A DNA stretch of 64,000 bases from Leifsonia sp. Root4. GTDB lineage: Bacteria > Actinomycetota > Actinomycetes > Actinomycetales > Microbacteriaceae. The stretch lies in contig NZ_LMDN01000003.1 of the NCBI RefSeq assembly GCF_001425085.1, positions 541,767 to 605,766 on the forward strand, in the 5' to 3' direction. A model generated the notes under the pieces. The model made no database searches and was not told where the DNA came from. It was given only the letters and a program-made list of their open reading frames with translations. Positions 1-9,446 of this stretch are shown piece after piece (positions within the stretch are counted from its first letter, which is position 1; each line of letters opens with the position of its first letter). Made by a program: the position numbers and the translations under genes.

Positions 1-2357
1 GAGCCGATCCAGCCGAGCGTGAGCTCGTCCTCGCCCTTCAGGAAGCGCTGGGCGCGCACGCCGCCGGTGGCGCGTCCCTTCGCGGGGAACTCGCTGAAGT
101 CGCTGACCTTCGCGCTGCCCGGATCGATGCCGAGCAGAGTCTGGTTTCCGGCAGCGATCGTGACGACGACCGCCTCGTCAACGGCATCCGGCGCGATGCT
201 CGTGAACGAGATCGCGTGGGTGTCGCTGCCGAGGTTGATGCCGGCCATACCGCCGGCCGGGCAACCCTGCGGGCGCACGGATGCCGCGGCGAAACGCAAC
301 AGCTGCGCGTCGGAGGTGACGAACACGAGCTCGTCCTCCTCCCCGCCCTGCACGGCGCCGACGACCTCGTCCTTCGGCTTCAGACCGATGATCTCGAAGT
401 CGGGCTTGTTCGGGTACGCACCGACGGCGACCCGCTTCACAATGCCCTGCTTGGTGCCGAGCGCGATCGAACGGTCCGACTCGAGCGACACGATCGCGAG
501 CACCTTCTCGTCCCTATTGGGCAGCGAGAGGTAGTCGCCGATCTTGACGCCGGCGGCCAGCTGCACCGAGGTCGGCGGCAGCATCGGCAGGTCGACCGGG
601 GTGAAGCGGATCAGGCGACCGAGGCTCGTGACGGCGCCGATCTCGGCGCGGCTCGTCGTGTCGAGACTGCTGCGGATGGCGTCGTGCTTGCTGCGGCGGG
701 CCGGGGGAGTGATCGTGGCCTGCCCCTCCTCGCCGACCGGCAGGTCGACCCTGGCGATGCGGCCCGTGGTGCTGAGGAACACCCGGCACGGCACGTCGGC
801 GACCTCGAGGATCGCGGCGGCACGCTTGGCCGCGGCCCCGGCGATGCTCGGCCTGGCGTCGGTGAGCAGCGTGCGGCGTGGGGTGCCGAAGCGCTCGGCG
901 ACCTCGGCGAGCTCGTGCGAGACGAGGGCCTTGATGGCCGGCTTGCTGGCAAGCAGCGCGAGGAGCTCCTCGATCTCGGCCCGCAGCTTGCTGGCTTCCG
1001 CCTCGAGCTCGATCAACGAGAATTTGGTCAGGCGGCGCAGCTGCAGCTCGAGGATGTAGTCGGTCTGGATGAGGCTGAGGTCGAAGATGTCCATCAGGCG
1101 CGTGCGCGCCTGCGCCGTGTCATCGCTGCCGCGAATGATCTGGATGACCTCGTCGATGTCGAGGATCGCGACGAGAAGGCCCTCGACCAGGTGCAGACGC
1201 TCGCGTCGCCGGGCGAGGCGGTACTCGGAACGCCGAGTGACGACCTGCACGCGGTGGTTCACGTAGACGAGCAGCAGTTCGCGCAGGCCGAGGGTCTGCG
1301 GTCCGCCGTCGACGAGCGCGACGGCATTGATGTTGAAGGAGTCTTCGAGCGGCGTCAGCCTGTACAACTGCTCCAGCACGGCCTCCGGGCTGAATCCGGT
1401 CTTGATGCCGATGACCAGGCGCAGGCCATTGGTGCGGTCGGTGAGGTCGGTGACATCCGAGATGCCGCTGATCTTCTTGGAGTTGACGCCGTCCTTGATC
1501 TTCTCGATGACCTTCTCTGGCCCGACGAGGTAGGGGAGCTCGGTGACGACGAGGCCGGTCTTGCGTGCGGTGATCGACTCGACGCTGACGCGTGCGCGGG
1601 TCTTGAAGCTGCCGCGCCCGGTCGCATAGGCGTCCTTGATGCCGGCGAGGCCGACAATGGTGCCGCCGGTCGGGAGATCGGGGCCCGGCACGAATTCCAT
1701 CAGCTCGTCGAGCGTCGCATTCGGGTGGGCGAGGAGGTGGCGGGCAGCGCCGATGACCTCGATGAGGTTGTGCGGCGCCATGTTCGTGGCCATGCCCACC
1801 GCGATGCCGCTCGCGCCGTTGACGAGCAGGTTCGGGTAGGCGGCCGGCAGCACATCGGGCTGCATGAACTGGTTGTCGTAGTTCGGCACGAAGTCGACGA
1901 CGTCTTCGTCGAGGCCCTCGGTCATCGCCAGGGCGGGCGCGGCCAGGCGCGCCTCGGTGTAACGCGACGCTGCCGGTCCGTCATCCAGCGAGCCGAAGTT
2001 GCCGTGACCGTCGATCAGCGGCACGCGCAACGTGAACGCCTGCGCCATGCGCACGAGCGTGTCGTAGATCGCGGTGTCACCGTGCGGGTGCAGCTTTCCC
2101 ATCACCTCGCCGACGACGCGGGCAGACTTGACGTGGCCCTTGTCCGGACGCAGACCCATCTCGGCCATCTGGTAAAGGATGCGGCGCTGTACCGGCTTCA
2201 GGCCGTCGCGCGCGTCGGGCAGGGCGCGGGAGTAGATCACCGAGTAGGCGTACTCGAGGAACGAGCCCTGCATCTCGGTGGCGACATCGACGTCTTCGAT
2301 GCGTTCGGTGAAGTCTGCGCCGGCGGTGCCGGGTGTGTTGGTGCTGTTGCGCGTCAT
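1..2357 (-). CDS. parC: DNA topoisomerase IV subunit A (ParC/GyrA family), partial at 3' end
   Basis: Breakage-reunion subunit of a type IIA topoisomerase, which with ParE relaxes and decatenates DNA. I translated this by hand; it has no stop before base 1, so about 785 residues are visible and the C-terminus is missing. The N-terminal winged-helix region has [20 protein letters not shown], then [17 protein letters not shown] (quinolone region, Thr at the position of E. coli GyrA Ser83) and the catalytic Tyr in AASRYTEAR. The C-terminal beta-propeller starts about residue 500. The canonical GyrA box (QRRGGKG) is absent; [12 protein letters not shown] lies in that area, which favours topoisomerase IV over gyrase. 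Start ATG at 2357, with only a weak ribosome site. Divergent from the next gene. Confidence 0.88.
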   Translation of the reverse strand, partial: MTRNSTNTPGTAGADFTERIEDVDVATEMQGSFLEYAYSVIYSRALPDARDGLKPVQRRILYQMAEMGLRPDKGHVKSARVVGEVMGKLHPHGDTAIYDTLVRMAQAFTLRVPLIDGHGNFGSLDDGPAASRYTEARLAAPALAMTEGLDEDVVDFVPNYDNQFMQPDVLPAAYPNLLVNGASGIAVGMATNMAPHNLIEVIGAARHLLAHPNATLDELMEFVPGPDLPTGGTIVGLAGIKDAYATGRGSFKTRARVSVESITARKTGLVVTELPYLVGPEKVIEKIKDGVNSKKISGISDVTDLTDRTNGLRLVIGIKTGFSPEAVLEQLYRLTPLEDSFNINAVALVDGGPQTLGLRELLLVYVNHRVQVVTRRSEYRLARRRERLHLVEGLLVAILDIDEVIQIIRGSDDTAQARTRLMDIFDLSLIQTDYILELQLRRLTKFSLIELEAEASKLRAEIEELLALLASKPAIKALVSHELAEVAERFGTPRRTLLTDARPSIAGAAAKRAAAILEVADVPCRVFLSTTGRIARVDLPVGEEGQATITPPARRSKHDAIRSSLDTTSRAEIGAVTSLGRLIRFTPVDLPMLPPTSVQLAAGVKIGDYLSLPNRDEKVLAIVSLESDRSIALGTKQGIVKRVAVGAYPNKPDFEIIGLKPKDEVVGAVQGGEEDELVFVTSDAQLLRFAAASVRPQGCPAGGMAGINLGSDTHAISFTSIAPDAVDEAVVVTIAAGNQTLLGIDPGSAKVSDFSEFPAKGRATGGVRAQRFLKGEDELTLGWIG

Positions 2358-2423
2358 CCGTGATTTCTCGTCGTACCGGGGCAGGGGGCAGGTGCCGCCC
2401 GGCGTTATGTCAGACTGGGCGCG

Positions 2424-3566
2424 ATGCCCATGCTACCCGCCCGTATTTCCCGTGGACCTCGCCTTGCCGATGTTCTGCAAAGTTCGCTGCAGAGCGTGCT
2501 CGGCGAGGCGAATGCCCTCGCCCTCCCGCACAGCACCCACGCCGTCGTCCTGCTGGTCGACGGCCTCGGCGCCACCGCCCTCCGCAGCCGCGCCGGCCAC
2601 GCCCGCTTCCTCGCTTCCCGCCTGGCCAAGAGCGACGTCATCGAGGGCGTTTTCCCCTCGACGACCGCCTCCGCCATTGCCACGCTCACCACCGGGGTGG
2701 CGCCCGGCCGACACGGCATGGTCGGCTACTCGGTGCTCGACGCCGACAACGACCGCCTCGTCAACCAGCTGAAGGGCTGGGATGCGCAGATGCGCCCGGA
2801 AACCTGGCAGTTGCAGCACACGATCTTTGAGACGGCACGGGATGCCGCGGTGCCCGCCTTCGCGATCGGCACCGCGCGCTACGCGGCCTCCGGGCTCACC
2901 GACGCCGTGCTGCGCGGAGCGGAGTACGTGAGCGCCGACACGCTCGAGGAGCGTTTCGCGGCCGCGCGAAGCGTGATCGAGAGCACGGAGCGCGCCATCA
3001 TCTACGTCTACGTCGCCGAGCTCGACATGGCCGCACACGCCAGGGGCTGGGAGTCCGACAAGTGGCTGGGCGAGCTGGAGAAGCTCGACGCCGCCGTCTC
3101 CGACTTCGCCCGGGTGCTGCCGAAGGGGGTCGGCGTGCTGGTGACGGCCGACCACGGAATCGTCGACGTCCCGCCGGAGAAGCACGTGCTCTACGACGCG
3201 GTGCCGGAGCTCATCGCCGGCGTGCGCCACGTCGGCGGCGAGCCGCGCTGCCTGCAGCTCTACCTGGAACCTGGACTGCCGGCATCCGCCGCCGACGACC
3301 TCGCCGAGAGCTGGCGCAGCATCGAGGGCGATCGCGTCTGGGTCTCGACCAGGGCCGAGGCGATCGCCGACGGGATCTTCGGCGATGTGGACCAGCGGGC
3401 CGTACCCCGTATCGGCGACGTGATTGTGGCCGCACGCAAGCTCGTCGCCTACTACGACTCGCGCGACATCACCATGGCGGGCCGCAGCATGGTCGGCCAG
3501 CACGGCTCGCTGAGCGACGAGGAGATGCGCATCCCCCTCCTGCGGCTGGGGGCGTTCTCGCGCTGA
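2424..3566 (+). CDS. Alkaline phosphatase superfamily protein (nucleotide pyrophosphatase/phosphodiesterase type)
   Basis: Predicted metal-dependent phosphodiesterase or nucleotide pyrophosphatase of about 380 residues. The alkaline-phosphatase fold shows in order: LLVDGLG near residue 40 (first metal ligand Asp), [15 protein letters not shown] near residue 75 (nucleophile Thr), [13 protein letters not shown] near residue 240 (metal Asp-His), and [15 protein letters not shown] at the end (last metal His). No signal peptide is visible, so it is probably cytoplasmic. The start is ATG 2424 or ATG 2430. It sits divergently from topoisomerase IV and ends at a perfect hairpin. The substrate cannot be read from the sequence. 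Confidence 0.82.
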   Translation: MPMLPARISRGPRLADVLQSSLQSVLGEANALALPHSTHAVVLLVDGLGATALRSRAGHARFLASRLAKSDVIEGVFPSTTASAIATLTTGVAPGRHGMVGYSVLDADNDRLVNQLKGWDAQMRPETWQLQHTIFETARDAAVPAFAIGTARYAASGLTDAVLRGAEYVSADTLEERFAAARSVIESTERAIIYVYVAELDMAAHARGWESDKWLGELEKLDAAVSDFARVLPKGVGVLVTADHGIVDVPPEKHVLYDAVPELIAGVRHVGGEPRCLQLYLEPGLPASAADDLAESWRSIEGDRVWVSTRAEAIADGIFGDVDQRAVPRIGDVIVAARKLVAYYDSRDITMAGRSMVGQHGSLSDEEMRIPLLRLGAFSR

Positions 3567-3580
3567 GCGCTGCGGAACGA

Positions 3581-3614
3581 GAAAGGGGCGGTCGCATCAG
3601 CGACCGCCCCTTTC
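3581..3614. terminator. Bidirectional intrinsic terminator
   Basis: Perfect 15-bp inverted repeat (GAAAGGGGCGGTCGC / GCGACCGCCCCTTTC) with a 4-nt ATCA loop, in the 62-bp gap between two convergent genes. A-rich on one side and T-rich on the other, so it can serve both strands. Confidence 0.85.
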
Positions 3615-3628
3615 ACAACTCCCGTGCT

Positions 3629-4216
3629 CTAGCTGGGGAACTGGAAACGCTTGACCTGTGGCTTCGGCAGGCGCATGGCGCGCAACTGCAGGGCACGCAT
3701 CGCCGCGTACCAGCGCACCTTCTCGACCTTGTCCTTGCCGTACTTGGCCGCGAGCTTGCGCGTGAGGCTGAAGCCCAGGATGACGCTGTCGACGACGGCG
3801 ATCAGGAAGAAGGCCCAGAGAGCGAGGATGCCGTAGGTCTGTACCTCTGGGCTCGGGATGAAGGTGAGGATGATGACGAGGAACATCACCGGGATCATGA
3901 ACTCACCGATGCTGAAGCGGGCGTCGACGTAGTCGCGCACGTAGCGCTTCTGCTCGCCGCGGTCGCGCATCGGGAGGTACTTCTCCTCGCCGTTGGCCAT
4001 GCCGATACGGGCACGCTCGCGCGCCTCGGCCGACTTCGCCCGGGCGGCCTTCGCGGCCTCCTTGCGGTCGCCTGGAACGAGGGGCCGCTTGTTGGCGGCC
4101 TCCTGCTGCTTGCGGGTCGGCGTCGGGGCGCCCTTGCCGACCGCCGAAACGGTCTCTTCCGTGGATTCGTCGCTGGTCACGGGATCGCTGCCATTGCTGG
4201 CCTGGTTCTTTGGCAC
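3629..4216 (-). CDS. DUF3043 domain membrane protein
   Basis: Actinobacterial DUF3043 protein, 195 residues, function unknown. A long charged N-terminal half contains a typical RPLVPGDRKEAAKAARAKS stretch, followed by YLPMRDRGEQKRYVRDYVDA and two transmembrane helices (about FMIPVMFLVIILTFI and ILALWAFFLIAVVDSVILG). The C-terminus is basic. I place the start at GTG 4216 because AAGGA lies about 6 nt upstream; an upstream ATG at 4297 would extend it across the promoter of the divergent dipeptidase gene. Confidence 0.8.
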   Translation of the reverse strand: MPKNQASNGSDPVTSDESTEETVSAVGKGAPTPTRKQQEAANKRPLVPGDRKEAAKAARAKSAEARERARIGMANGEEKYLPMRDRGEQKRYVRDYVDARFSIGEFMIPVMFLVIILTFIPSPEVQTYGILALWAFFLIAVVDSVILGFSLTRKLAAKYGKDKVEKVRWYAAMRALQLRAMRLPKPQVKRFQFPS

Positions 4217-4240
4217 ATCAAGTCCTTGGGTTGGTTCCTT

Positions 4241-4246
4241 TAAGAT
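4241..4246 (+). promoter_or_regulatory. -10 box of leaderless promoter for the dipeptidase gene
   Basis: TAAGAT ends 7 nt before ATG 4254, so transcription would begin at or next to the start codon. No good -35 is visible. Confidence 0.55.
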
Positions 4247-4253
4247 TAGTCGT

Positions 4254-5708
4254 ATGAGCGACACCACGCAGACGCCCCCGCAAACTCCCACCGGCACCTC
4301 TCACAGCCAGGCAGAGATCGAAGCGGCGGTGCGAGAGAGCGTCGAGCTCGACCTGCCCCGCACGATCGCAGAGCTCTCCGCCCTGGTGCGCATTCCCTCC
4401 GTCGCATGGTCGGCCTTCGACCCGGCCAACGTCCAGGCCAGCGCCGAGGCCGTCGCCGCGCTCGTACGCGAGCTCGGTGTCTTCGAGACCGTCGAGATCA
4501 AGCGTGCGGCCATCGAGGCCGAGGCGGGCGATTCGGATGCCGGCGAGCTCGGCCAGCCGGCCGTGCTCGCCACCCGGGCTGCCCGCAACGGCCGCCCGAC
4601 CGTTCTGCTCTACGCGCACCACGACGTACAGCCCCCCGGCGACGACGCCGACTGGGAGTCCGAGCCCTACCAGCCCGTCGTCCGCGGCGACCGTCTCTAC
4701 GGCCGTGGTGCCGCAGACGACAAGGCCGGGATCATGGCGCACGTGGCATCCGTCCGCTCGCTGATCGAGGCCGTCGGCCCCGACTTCGACCTCGGCATCG
4801 CCTTGTTCATCGAGGGGGAGGAGGAGTTCGGCTCCCGCTCCTTCGCGAACTTCCTCCGCGACAACCGGGACGCCCTCGCCGCCGATGCGATCGTCGTCGC
4901 CGACTCCAGCAACTGGGACATCACCACCCCGGCACTCACGGTCGCCCTCCGCGGCAACGTCACCTTCAAGCTCACCGTGCGCACCCTCGAGCACGCCTCG
5001 CACTCCGGAATGTTCGGGGGAGCGGTGCCGGATGCCATGCTCGCCACGATCCGCCTGCTGGCGACGCTGCACGACGCTGACGGCTCCGTCGCCGTCGACG
5101 GCCTCCGCAGCCACGAGACCGTGACGCCGGAATACTCGGAACAGCAGCTCCGCGCCGAGACCGGCCTGCTGCCGGGTGTCTCACCGATCGGGCGCGGCAC
5201 GATCCTCAGCCGCATCTGGGCGCAGCCGACCGTCACCGTGACCGGCATCGACGCGCCGAGCGTCGCCAACGCCTCCAACACCCTCGCGCCGGTCGTGAGC
5301 GTGCGGATCAGTTCCCGGGTGGCCCCAGGGCAGCCGGCATCCGAGGCATTCGCCGCCATCGAGGCGCACCTGCGCGCACACGCGCCGTGGGGCGCAGAAC
5401 TCACGATCAGCGAGGTGGACAAGGGCGAGGCGTTCCTCGTCGACACCAGCGGCTGGGCCGTGCGCGAGGCCAAGCAGGCCATGGCGGACGCCTGGGGTGT
5501 CGAACCGGTCGACACCGGCATCGGCGGCTCGATCCCCTTCATCTCCGACCTGGTGCGCGAGTTCCCCGAGGCCGAGATCCTCGTCACGGGCGTCGAAGAC
5601 CCCGACTCGCGTGCGCACAGCCCGAATGAGTCACTGCACCTCGGCGTCTTCAAGCGGGCGGTGCTCAGCGAGGCCCTGCTCCTCGCTCGGCTGAACGCTC
5701 GGGAATGA
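4254..5708 (+). CDS. M20 family dipeptidase
   Basis: Zinc-dependent dipeptidase or acyl-amino-acid hydrolase of the M20 family, 484 residues. The metal-site motifs are in order: LLYAHHDVQP (His), YGRGAADDKAG (bridging Asp), FIEGEEEFGS (general base Glu and ligand), VVADSSNWD (Asp), and a late His in NESLHLGVF. The dimerisation domain begins around LRGNVTFKLTVRTLEH. No signal peptide. The open frame extends upstream to 3993, but ATG 4254 is chosen because no ribosome site is visible and a -10 box lies 7 nt upstream, as expected for a leaderless mRNA. The erpA gene follows 79 bp downstream. Confidence 0.9.
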   Translation: MSDTTQTPPQTPTGTSHSQAEIEAAVRESVELDLPRTIAELSALVRIPSVAWSAFDPANVQASAEAVAALVRELGVFETVEIKRAAIEAEAGDSDAGELGQPAVLATRAARNGRPTVLLYAHHDVQPPGDDADWESEPYQPVVRGDRLYGRGAADDKAGIMAHVASVRSLIEAVGPDFDLGIALFIEGEEEFGSRSFANFLRDNRDALAADAIVVADSSNWDITTPALTVALRGNVTFKLTVRTLEHASHSGMFGGAVPDAMLATIRLLATLHDADGSVAVDGLRSHETVTPEYSEQQLRAETGLLPGVSPIGRGTILSRIWAQPTVTVTGIDAPSVANASNTLAPVVSVRISSRVAPGQPASEAFAAIEAHLRAHAPWGAELTISEVDKGEAFLVDTSGWAVREAKQAMADAWGVEPVDTGIGGSIPFISDLVREFPEAEILVTGVEDPDSRAHSPNESLHLGVFKRAVLSEALLLARLNARE

Positions 5709-5787
5709 TCCCAGCCCGCACGGAGTTGACCGGGGTAGAATCTGAACAGATTTCACGACCATTTGGTCTCAGAGGCTGAGGAGCAGC

Positions 5788-6144
5788 ATGACCGACACAA
5801 GCACCACGACCGTCGCCGAGCACGGAGTCGGCCTCTCTGAGGCCGCAGCCGCAAAGGTGAAGAGCCTCCTCACGCAGGAGGGTCGCGACGACCTGCGCCT
5901 GCGCGTCGCCGTGCAGCCAGGCGGCTGCTCCGGCCTCATCTACCAGCTCTACTTCGACGAGCGTCAGCTCGACGGCGATGCCGTCGTCGACTACGACGGC
6001 GTCGAGGTCATCGTCGACAAGATGAGCGTGCCCTACCTCGATGGTGCATCCATCGATTTCGAGGACACGATCCAGAAGCAGGGCTTCACGATCGACAACC
6101 CCAACGCCGGCGGCAGCTGCGCGTGCGGTGATTCGTTCCACTGA
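5788..6144 (+). CDS. erpA: Iron-sulfur cluster insertion protein ErpA (HesB/IscA family)
   Basis: A-type carrier that delivers Fe-S clusters to apo-proteins; 118 residues, normal for the family. The three conserved cysteines are present in QPGGCSG (about residue 47) and the C-terminal SCACGDSFH. The spacing and the GFTIDNPNA lead-in are typical of actinobacterial ErpA. A GAGGAG ribosome site lies 7 nt before ATG 5788. It ends at a strong hairpin, so it is probably transcribed alone. Its position just ahead of the cytochrome oxidase genes fits a role in supplying respiratory Fe-S proteins such as the Rieske subunit encoded further on. Confidence 0.93.
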   Translation: MTDTSTTTVAEHGVGLSEAAAAKVKSLLTQEGRDDLRLRVAVQPGGCSGLIYQLYFDERQLDGDAVVDYDGVEVIVDKMSVPYLDGASIDFEDTIQKQGFTIDNPNAGGSCACGDSFH

Positions 6145-6167
6145 TCCAGCGAGTTATAACGCATCTT

Positions 6168-6203
6168 CCTCGGGAGGGCATCCAAGCGGATGCCCTCCCG
6201 AGG
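6168..6203 (+). terminator. Intrinsic terminator after erpA
   Basis: Perfect 16-bp stem (CCTCGGGAGGGCATCC / GGATGCCCTCCCGAGG) with AAGC loop, 23 bp after the erpA stop. Only a short T run follows. Confidence 0.75.
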
Positions 6204-6352
6204 CGGTTTAAGCGGGTTCTGCCCCTGTTTTTTGCGAAATGACTGATGCAACGCCGTACGAATGCACAATCGGGCGCCGCGAGCGGAGTAGGCTAGAAAC
6301 GGTCAATGGCACTTCCCTGTGAAGTGTCTTCGAGTCTCCCGAAAGGTCACCG

Positions 6353-7240
6353 GTGCGCAACAATCGCCGACTCCGATGGGCTGCAATTCCAATCGCAGCG
6401 ACGCTAGCCGTAGTTCTTGCCGGGTGTACCCAGGCACAGCTCAACGGCTTCCTCCCAGGATTCGTGGAGGGTGAAAACCCTGTCACGTCGAACACCTCAA
6501 TGGTGAGTGGTCTCTGGACCACATCCTGGATCGTGCTGCTTATTGTGGGCCTCATCACATGGGGGCTCATCATCTGGGCCGTCATCGTCTACCGCCGTCG
6601 GAAGGGCCAGACTGGCCTGCCCGTACAGCTGCGCTACAACATGCCGATCGAGATCTTCTACACGATCGTTCCCCTGATTCTCGTGCTGGGCTTCTTCGCC
6701 TTCACCGCACGTGACCAGGCGGCGATCGAGGCTCCGTACGCCGAGCCCGATGTTGAGATCCAGGTCATGGCCAAGCAGTGGGCGTGGGACTTCAACTACA
6801 TCAACGAGGACGTCTACTCGCCCGGGATTCAGGCTCAGCCCGAACTCGACGGCGAACCGGGCGCGATCAACGAGGAAGAGCTGCCGACACTGGTGCTCCC
6901 CGTTGACCAGAAGATCGAGATCGCTCTCGACAGCCGCGACGTCATCCACTCCTTCTGGGTCATCGACTTCTTGTACAAGAAGGACATGTTCCCCGGCAAG
7001 ACGAACTACATGTACGTGACCCCCACCAGGGAGGGAACGTACAAGGGCAAGTGTGCCGAGCTCTGCGGCGAGTACCACTCGCTCATGCTCTTCAACGTCG
7101 AGGTCGTCTCTCAGGACGAGTACGACGACTACATCCAGTCGCTGCGCGACGCCGGTCAGGAAGGCCAGCTCGGCTTCGAGTACGACCGCAACCAGAACCT
7201 GCCCGGCACCGGGGCGCCCGAGCTCAAGGAGGACCACTAG
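6353..7240 (+). CDS. ctaC: Cytochrome c oxidase subunit II
   Basis: CuA-carrying subunit of the aa3 oxidase, 295 residues. The GTG start gives a lipoprotein-type signal (LAVVLAGC, lipid-anchored Cys near residue 25). Two transmembrane helices follow (WIVLLIVGLITWGLIIWAVI and FYTIVPLILVLGFFAF), then the extracellular cupredoxin domain with the CuA ligands in VIHSFWV and GKCAELCGEYHSLM. A GAAAGG ribosome site precedes GTG 6353. A candidate -10 (TAGGCT, 6289-6294) would leave a leader of about 50 nt containing a small hairpin. First gene of ctaC-ctaD-ctaF, 3 bp before ctaD. Confidence 0.96.
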   Translation: MRNNRRLRWAAIPIAATLAVVLAGCTQAQLNGFLPGFVEGENPVTSNTSMVSGLWTTSWIVLLIVGLITWGLIIWAVIVYRRRKGQTGLPVQLRYNMPIEIFYTIVPLILVLGFFAFTARDQAAIEAPYAEPDVEIQVMAKQWAWDFNYINEDVYSPGIQAQPELDGEPGAINEEELPTLVLPVDQKIEIALDSRDVIHSFWVIDFLYKKDMFPGKTNYMYVTPTREGTYKGKCAELCGEYHSLMLFNVEVVSQDEYDDYIQSLRDAGQEGQLGFEYDRNQNLPGTGAPELKEDH

Positions 7241-7243
7241 GCC

Positions 7244-8971
7244 ATGAGCACCACCACAGCACCCGCACCGACCTCGACGCCACTCGGCGCTTCGAAGGTC
7301 GAGCGCAAGGGCAACATCCTGGTCAAGTGGATCACCTCCACCGACCACAAGGTCATCGGGTACATGTACCTGATCACCTCGTTCATCTACTTCTGCATCG
7401 GCGGCGTGATGGCTCTCATCATCCGCGCGCAGCTGTTCGCTCCCGGCCTCGAGATCGTGGCCACCAAGGAGCAGTACAACCAGCTGTTCACGATGCACGG
7501 CACAATCATGCTGCTCATGTTCGCGACCCCGCTCTTCGCGGGCTTCGCCAACGTGCTGATGCCGCTGCAGATCGGCGCCCCCGACGTGGCGTTCCCGCGT
7601 CTGAACGCCTTCGCATACTGGCTGTTCAACTTCGGTAGCCTCATGGCGGTCGCCGGATTCCTCACCCCGCAGGGTGCGGCATCCTTCGGCTGGTTCGCCT
7701 ACCAGCCGCTGGCATCAACGACGTTCTCGCCCGGTATCGGCGGAAACCTCTGGATGCTCGGCCTCGGCCTCAGCGGTTTCGGTACCATCCTCGGTGCCGT
7801 GAACTTCATCACGACGATCATCACGATGCGTGCCCCCGGTATGACGATGTTCCGCATGCCGATCTTCACCTGGAACACGCTCGTCACCTCGATCCTCGTG
7901 CTGATGGCCTTCCCGGTGCTCGCCGCCGCGATGCTGGCTGCAGCCGGCGACCGCGTCTTCGGGATGCACATATATGACCCGGCCAACGGCGGTGTCATCC
8001 TCTGGCAACACCTGTTCTGGTTCTTCGGCCACCCCGAGGTCTACATCATCGCCCTGCCGTTCTTCGGCATCGTGTCCGAGGTCTTCCCGGTGTTCAGCCG
8101 CAAGCCGATCTTCGGTTACAAGACGCTCGTCTACGCGACGATCTCCATCGCGGCCCTCTCGGTCACGGTGTGGGCTCACCACATGTACGTCACCGGCTCG
8201 GTGCTGCTGCCCTTCTTCTCGCTGATGACGATGCTCATCGCCGTGCCGACGGGTGTGAAGATCTTCAACTGGATCGGCACGATGTGGCGAGGGTCGTTGA
8301 CCTTCGAAACACCGATGCTCTGGGCGATCGGCTTCCTCGTCACCTTCACCTTCGGTGGTCTCACCGGCGTGATCCTGGCTTCGCCGCCGCTCGACTTCCA
8401 CGTGTCAGACACCTACTTCGTTGTCGCGCACTTCCACTACGTCGTCTTCGGCACCGTCGTGTTCGCCATGTTCAGTGGCTTCTACTTCTGGTGGCCCAAG
8501 TGGACAGGCAAGATGCTCAACGAGCGCCTCGGCAAGTGGCACTTCTGGCTGCTCTTCATCGGCTTCCACACGACCTTCCTCGTGCAGCACTGGCTCGGCG
8601 TCGTCGGCATGCCGCGTCGTTACGCCAGCTACCTGCCGAGCGATGGCTTCACCTGGATGAACGAGCTCTCCACGATCGGCTCCATGGTTCTTGCCTCCTC
8701 GATGATCCCGTTCTTCCTGAACGTGTACATCACGGCGCGCAACGCTCCCAAGGTCACCGTCAACGACCCCTGGGGTTACGGCGGATCGCTGGAGTGGGCC
8801 ACCTCGTGCCCGCCGCCGCGTCACAACTTCACGTCGATCCCGCGCATCCGCTCCGAGCGGCCCGCATTCGACCTGAACCACCCCGAGGCTGCCCTGCCCA
8901 TCGGTGTCGGCCCGGCCAAGGACGCTCCTGATGCGCCCACCTTCGATGCCGCGTCGGAGAGGATCAAGTAA
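7244..8971 (+). CDS. ctaD: Cytochrome c oxidase subunit I
   Basis: Catalytic haem-copper subunit that reduces oxygen and pumps protons; 575 residues, 12 predicted transmembrane helices. The metal ligands are visible: [10 protein letters not shown] (low-spin haem His), [11 protein letters not shown] (CuB His cross-linked to Tyr), AHHMYVTG (CuB His pair), and HFHYVVFG (haem a3 and haem a His). The charged N-terminus and hydrophilic C-terminal tail are normal for actinobacteria. It follows ctaC by 3 bp and ends directly against the ATG of ctaF, so the three are co-translated. Confidence 0.98.
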   Translation: MSTTTAPAPTSTPLGASKVERKGNILVKWITSTDHKVIGYMYLITSFIYFCIGGVMALIIRAQLFAPGLEIVATKEQYNQLFTMHGTIMLLMFATPLFAGFANVLMPLQIGAPDVAFPRLNAFAYWLFNFGSLMAVAGFLTPQGAASFGWFAYQPLASTTFSPGIGGNLWMLGLGLSGFGTILGAVNFITTIITMRAPGMTMFRMPIFTWNTLVTSILVLMAFPVLAAAMLAAAGDRVFGMHIYDPANGGVILWQHLFWFFGHPEVYIIALPFFGIVSEVFPVFSRKPIFGYKTLVYATISIAALSVTVWAHHMYVTGSVLLPFFSLMTMLIAVPTGVKIFNWIGTMWRGSLTFETPMLWAIGFLVTFTFGGLTGVILASPPLDFHVSDTYFVVAHFHYVVFGTVVFAMFSGFYFWWPKWTGKMLNERLGKWHFWLLFIGFHTTFLVQHWLGVVGMPRRYASYLPSDGFTWMNELSTIGSMVLASSMIPFFLNVYITARNAPKVTVNDPWGYGGSLEWATSCPPPRHNFTSIPRIRSERPAFDLNHPEAALPIGVGPAKDAPDAPTFDAASERIK

Positions 8972-9388
8972 ATGCGCGTCAATTCCGTACTGTTCTGGAT
9001 CCTGACCGTCTTCTTCGTGGTCGTCGCAGCGATCTACGGCTTCTGGACCGTCATCGACACCGGTCACCTCGAGTGGGTCGGCACGATCGCCATCGCCCTC
9101 TCCGGCATCCTCTCCGGGTTCATCGCCTTCTACCTTGACCGCGTCTTCGCGGCCCAGGGCGGCGACCTCCCCGAGGACCGCCTCGACGCCAACATCGACG
9201 ACGGAGACGCCGAGCTCGGCTTCTTCAGCCCGTGGAGCTGGTGGCCGATCATGCTCGGTGGCGCACTGGCGCTGTTCATGCTCGGTCTGGCCGTCGGTTT
9301 CTGGATCTCCTTCATCGCCGTCGGAATCCTGGCCATCAGCATCGTCGGATGGGTCTACGAGTACTACCGCGGTCTGTTCGCACGCTAA
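8972..9388 (+). CDS. ctaF: Cytochrome c oxidase subunit IV (actinobacterial CtaF)
   Basis: Small accessory membrane subunit of the actinobacterial aa3 oxidase; 138 residues with four transmembrane helices (VLFWILTVFFVVVAAIYGFW, a second around residue 35-52, and two close together in the C-terminal half). The central loop carries an acidic stretch (DLPEDRLDANIDDGDAELGF) and the WSWWPIMLG motif common to the family. It begins immediately after the ctaD stop and is followed by the hairpin at 9400. Confidence 0.94.
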   Translation: MRVNSVLFWILTVFFVVVAAIYGFWTVIDTGHLEWVGTIAIALSGILSGFIAFYLDRVFAAQGGDLPEDRLDANIDDGDAELGFFSPWSWWPIMLGGALALFMLGLAVGFWISFIAVGILAISIVGWVYEYYRGLFAR

Positions 9389-9399
9389 GCACGCAGCAC

Positions 9400-9446
9400 A
9401 CAGAGGAGGCCTCGCGCATGTCACAACGGCGCGGGGCCTCCTCTGT
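9400..9446 (+). promoter_or_regulatory. Hairpin that buries the ribosome site of the next gene and may terminate ctaCDF
   Basis: An 18-bp arm at 9400-9417 pairs with 9429-9446 (one G-T wobble), leaving an 11-nt loop. AGGAGG (9404-9409) lies in the left arm and ATG 9418 opens the loop. The structure could act as a terminator, as a translational lock on the GNAT gene, or both. Confidence 0.65.

Noticed and set aside
216-2363. 715-residue open frame on the + strand
   Set aside because: Antisense of the topoisomerase gene; its composition (Asp/Arg/Glu/Val-rich) is typical of a high-GC shadow frame, and the minus frame has a full family signature.
5726-5741. TTGACC with TAGAAT as a promoter for erpA
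   Set aside because: The two hexamers are only 4 bp apart, so they cannot be -35 and -10 of one promoter; TAGAAT alone is not enough.
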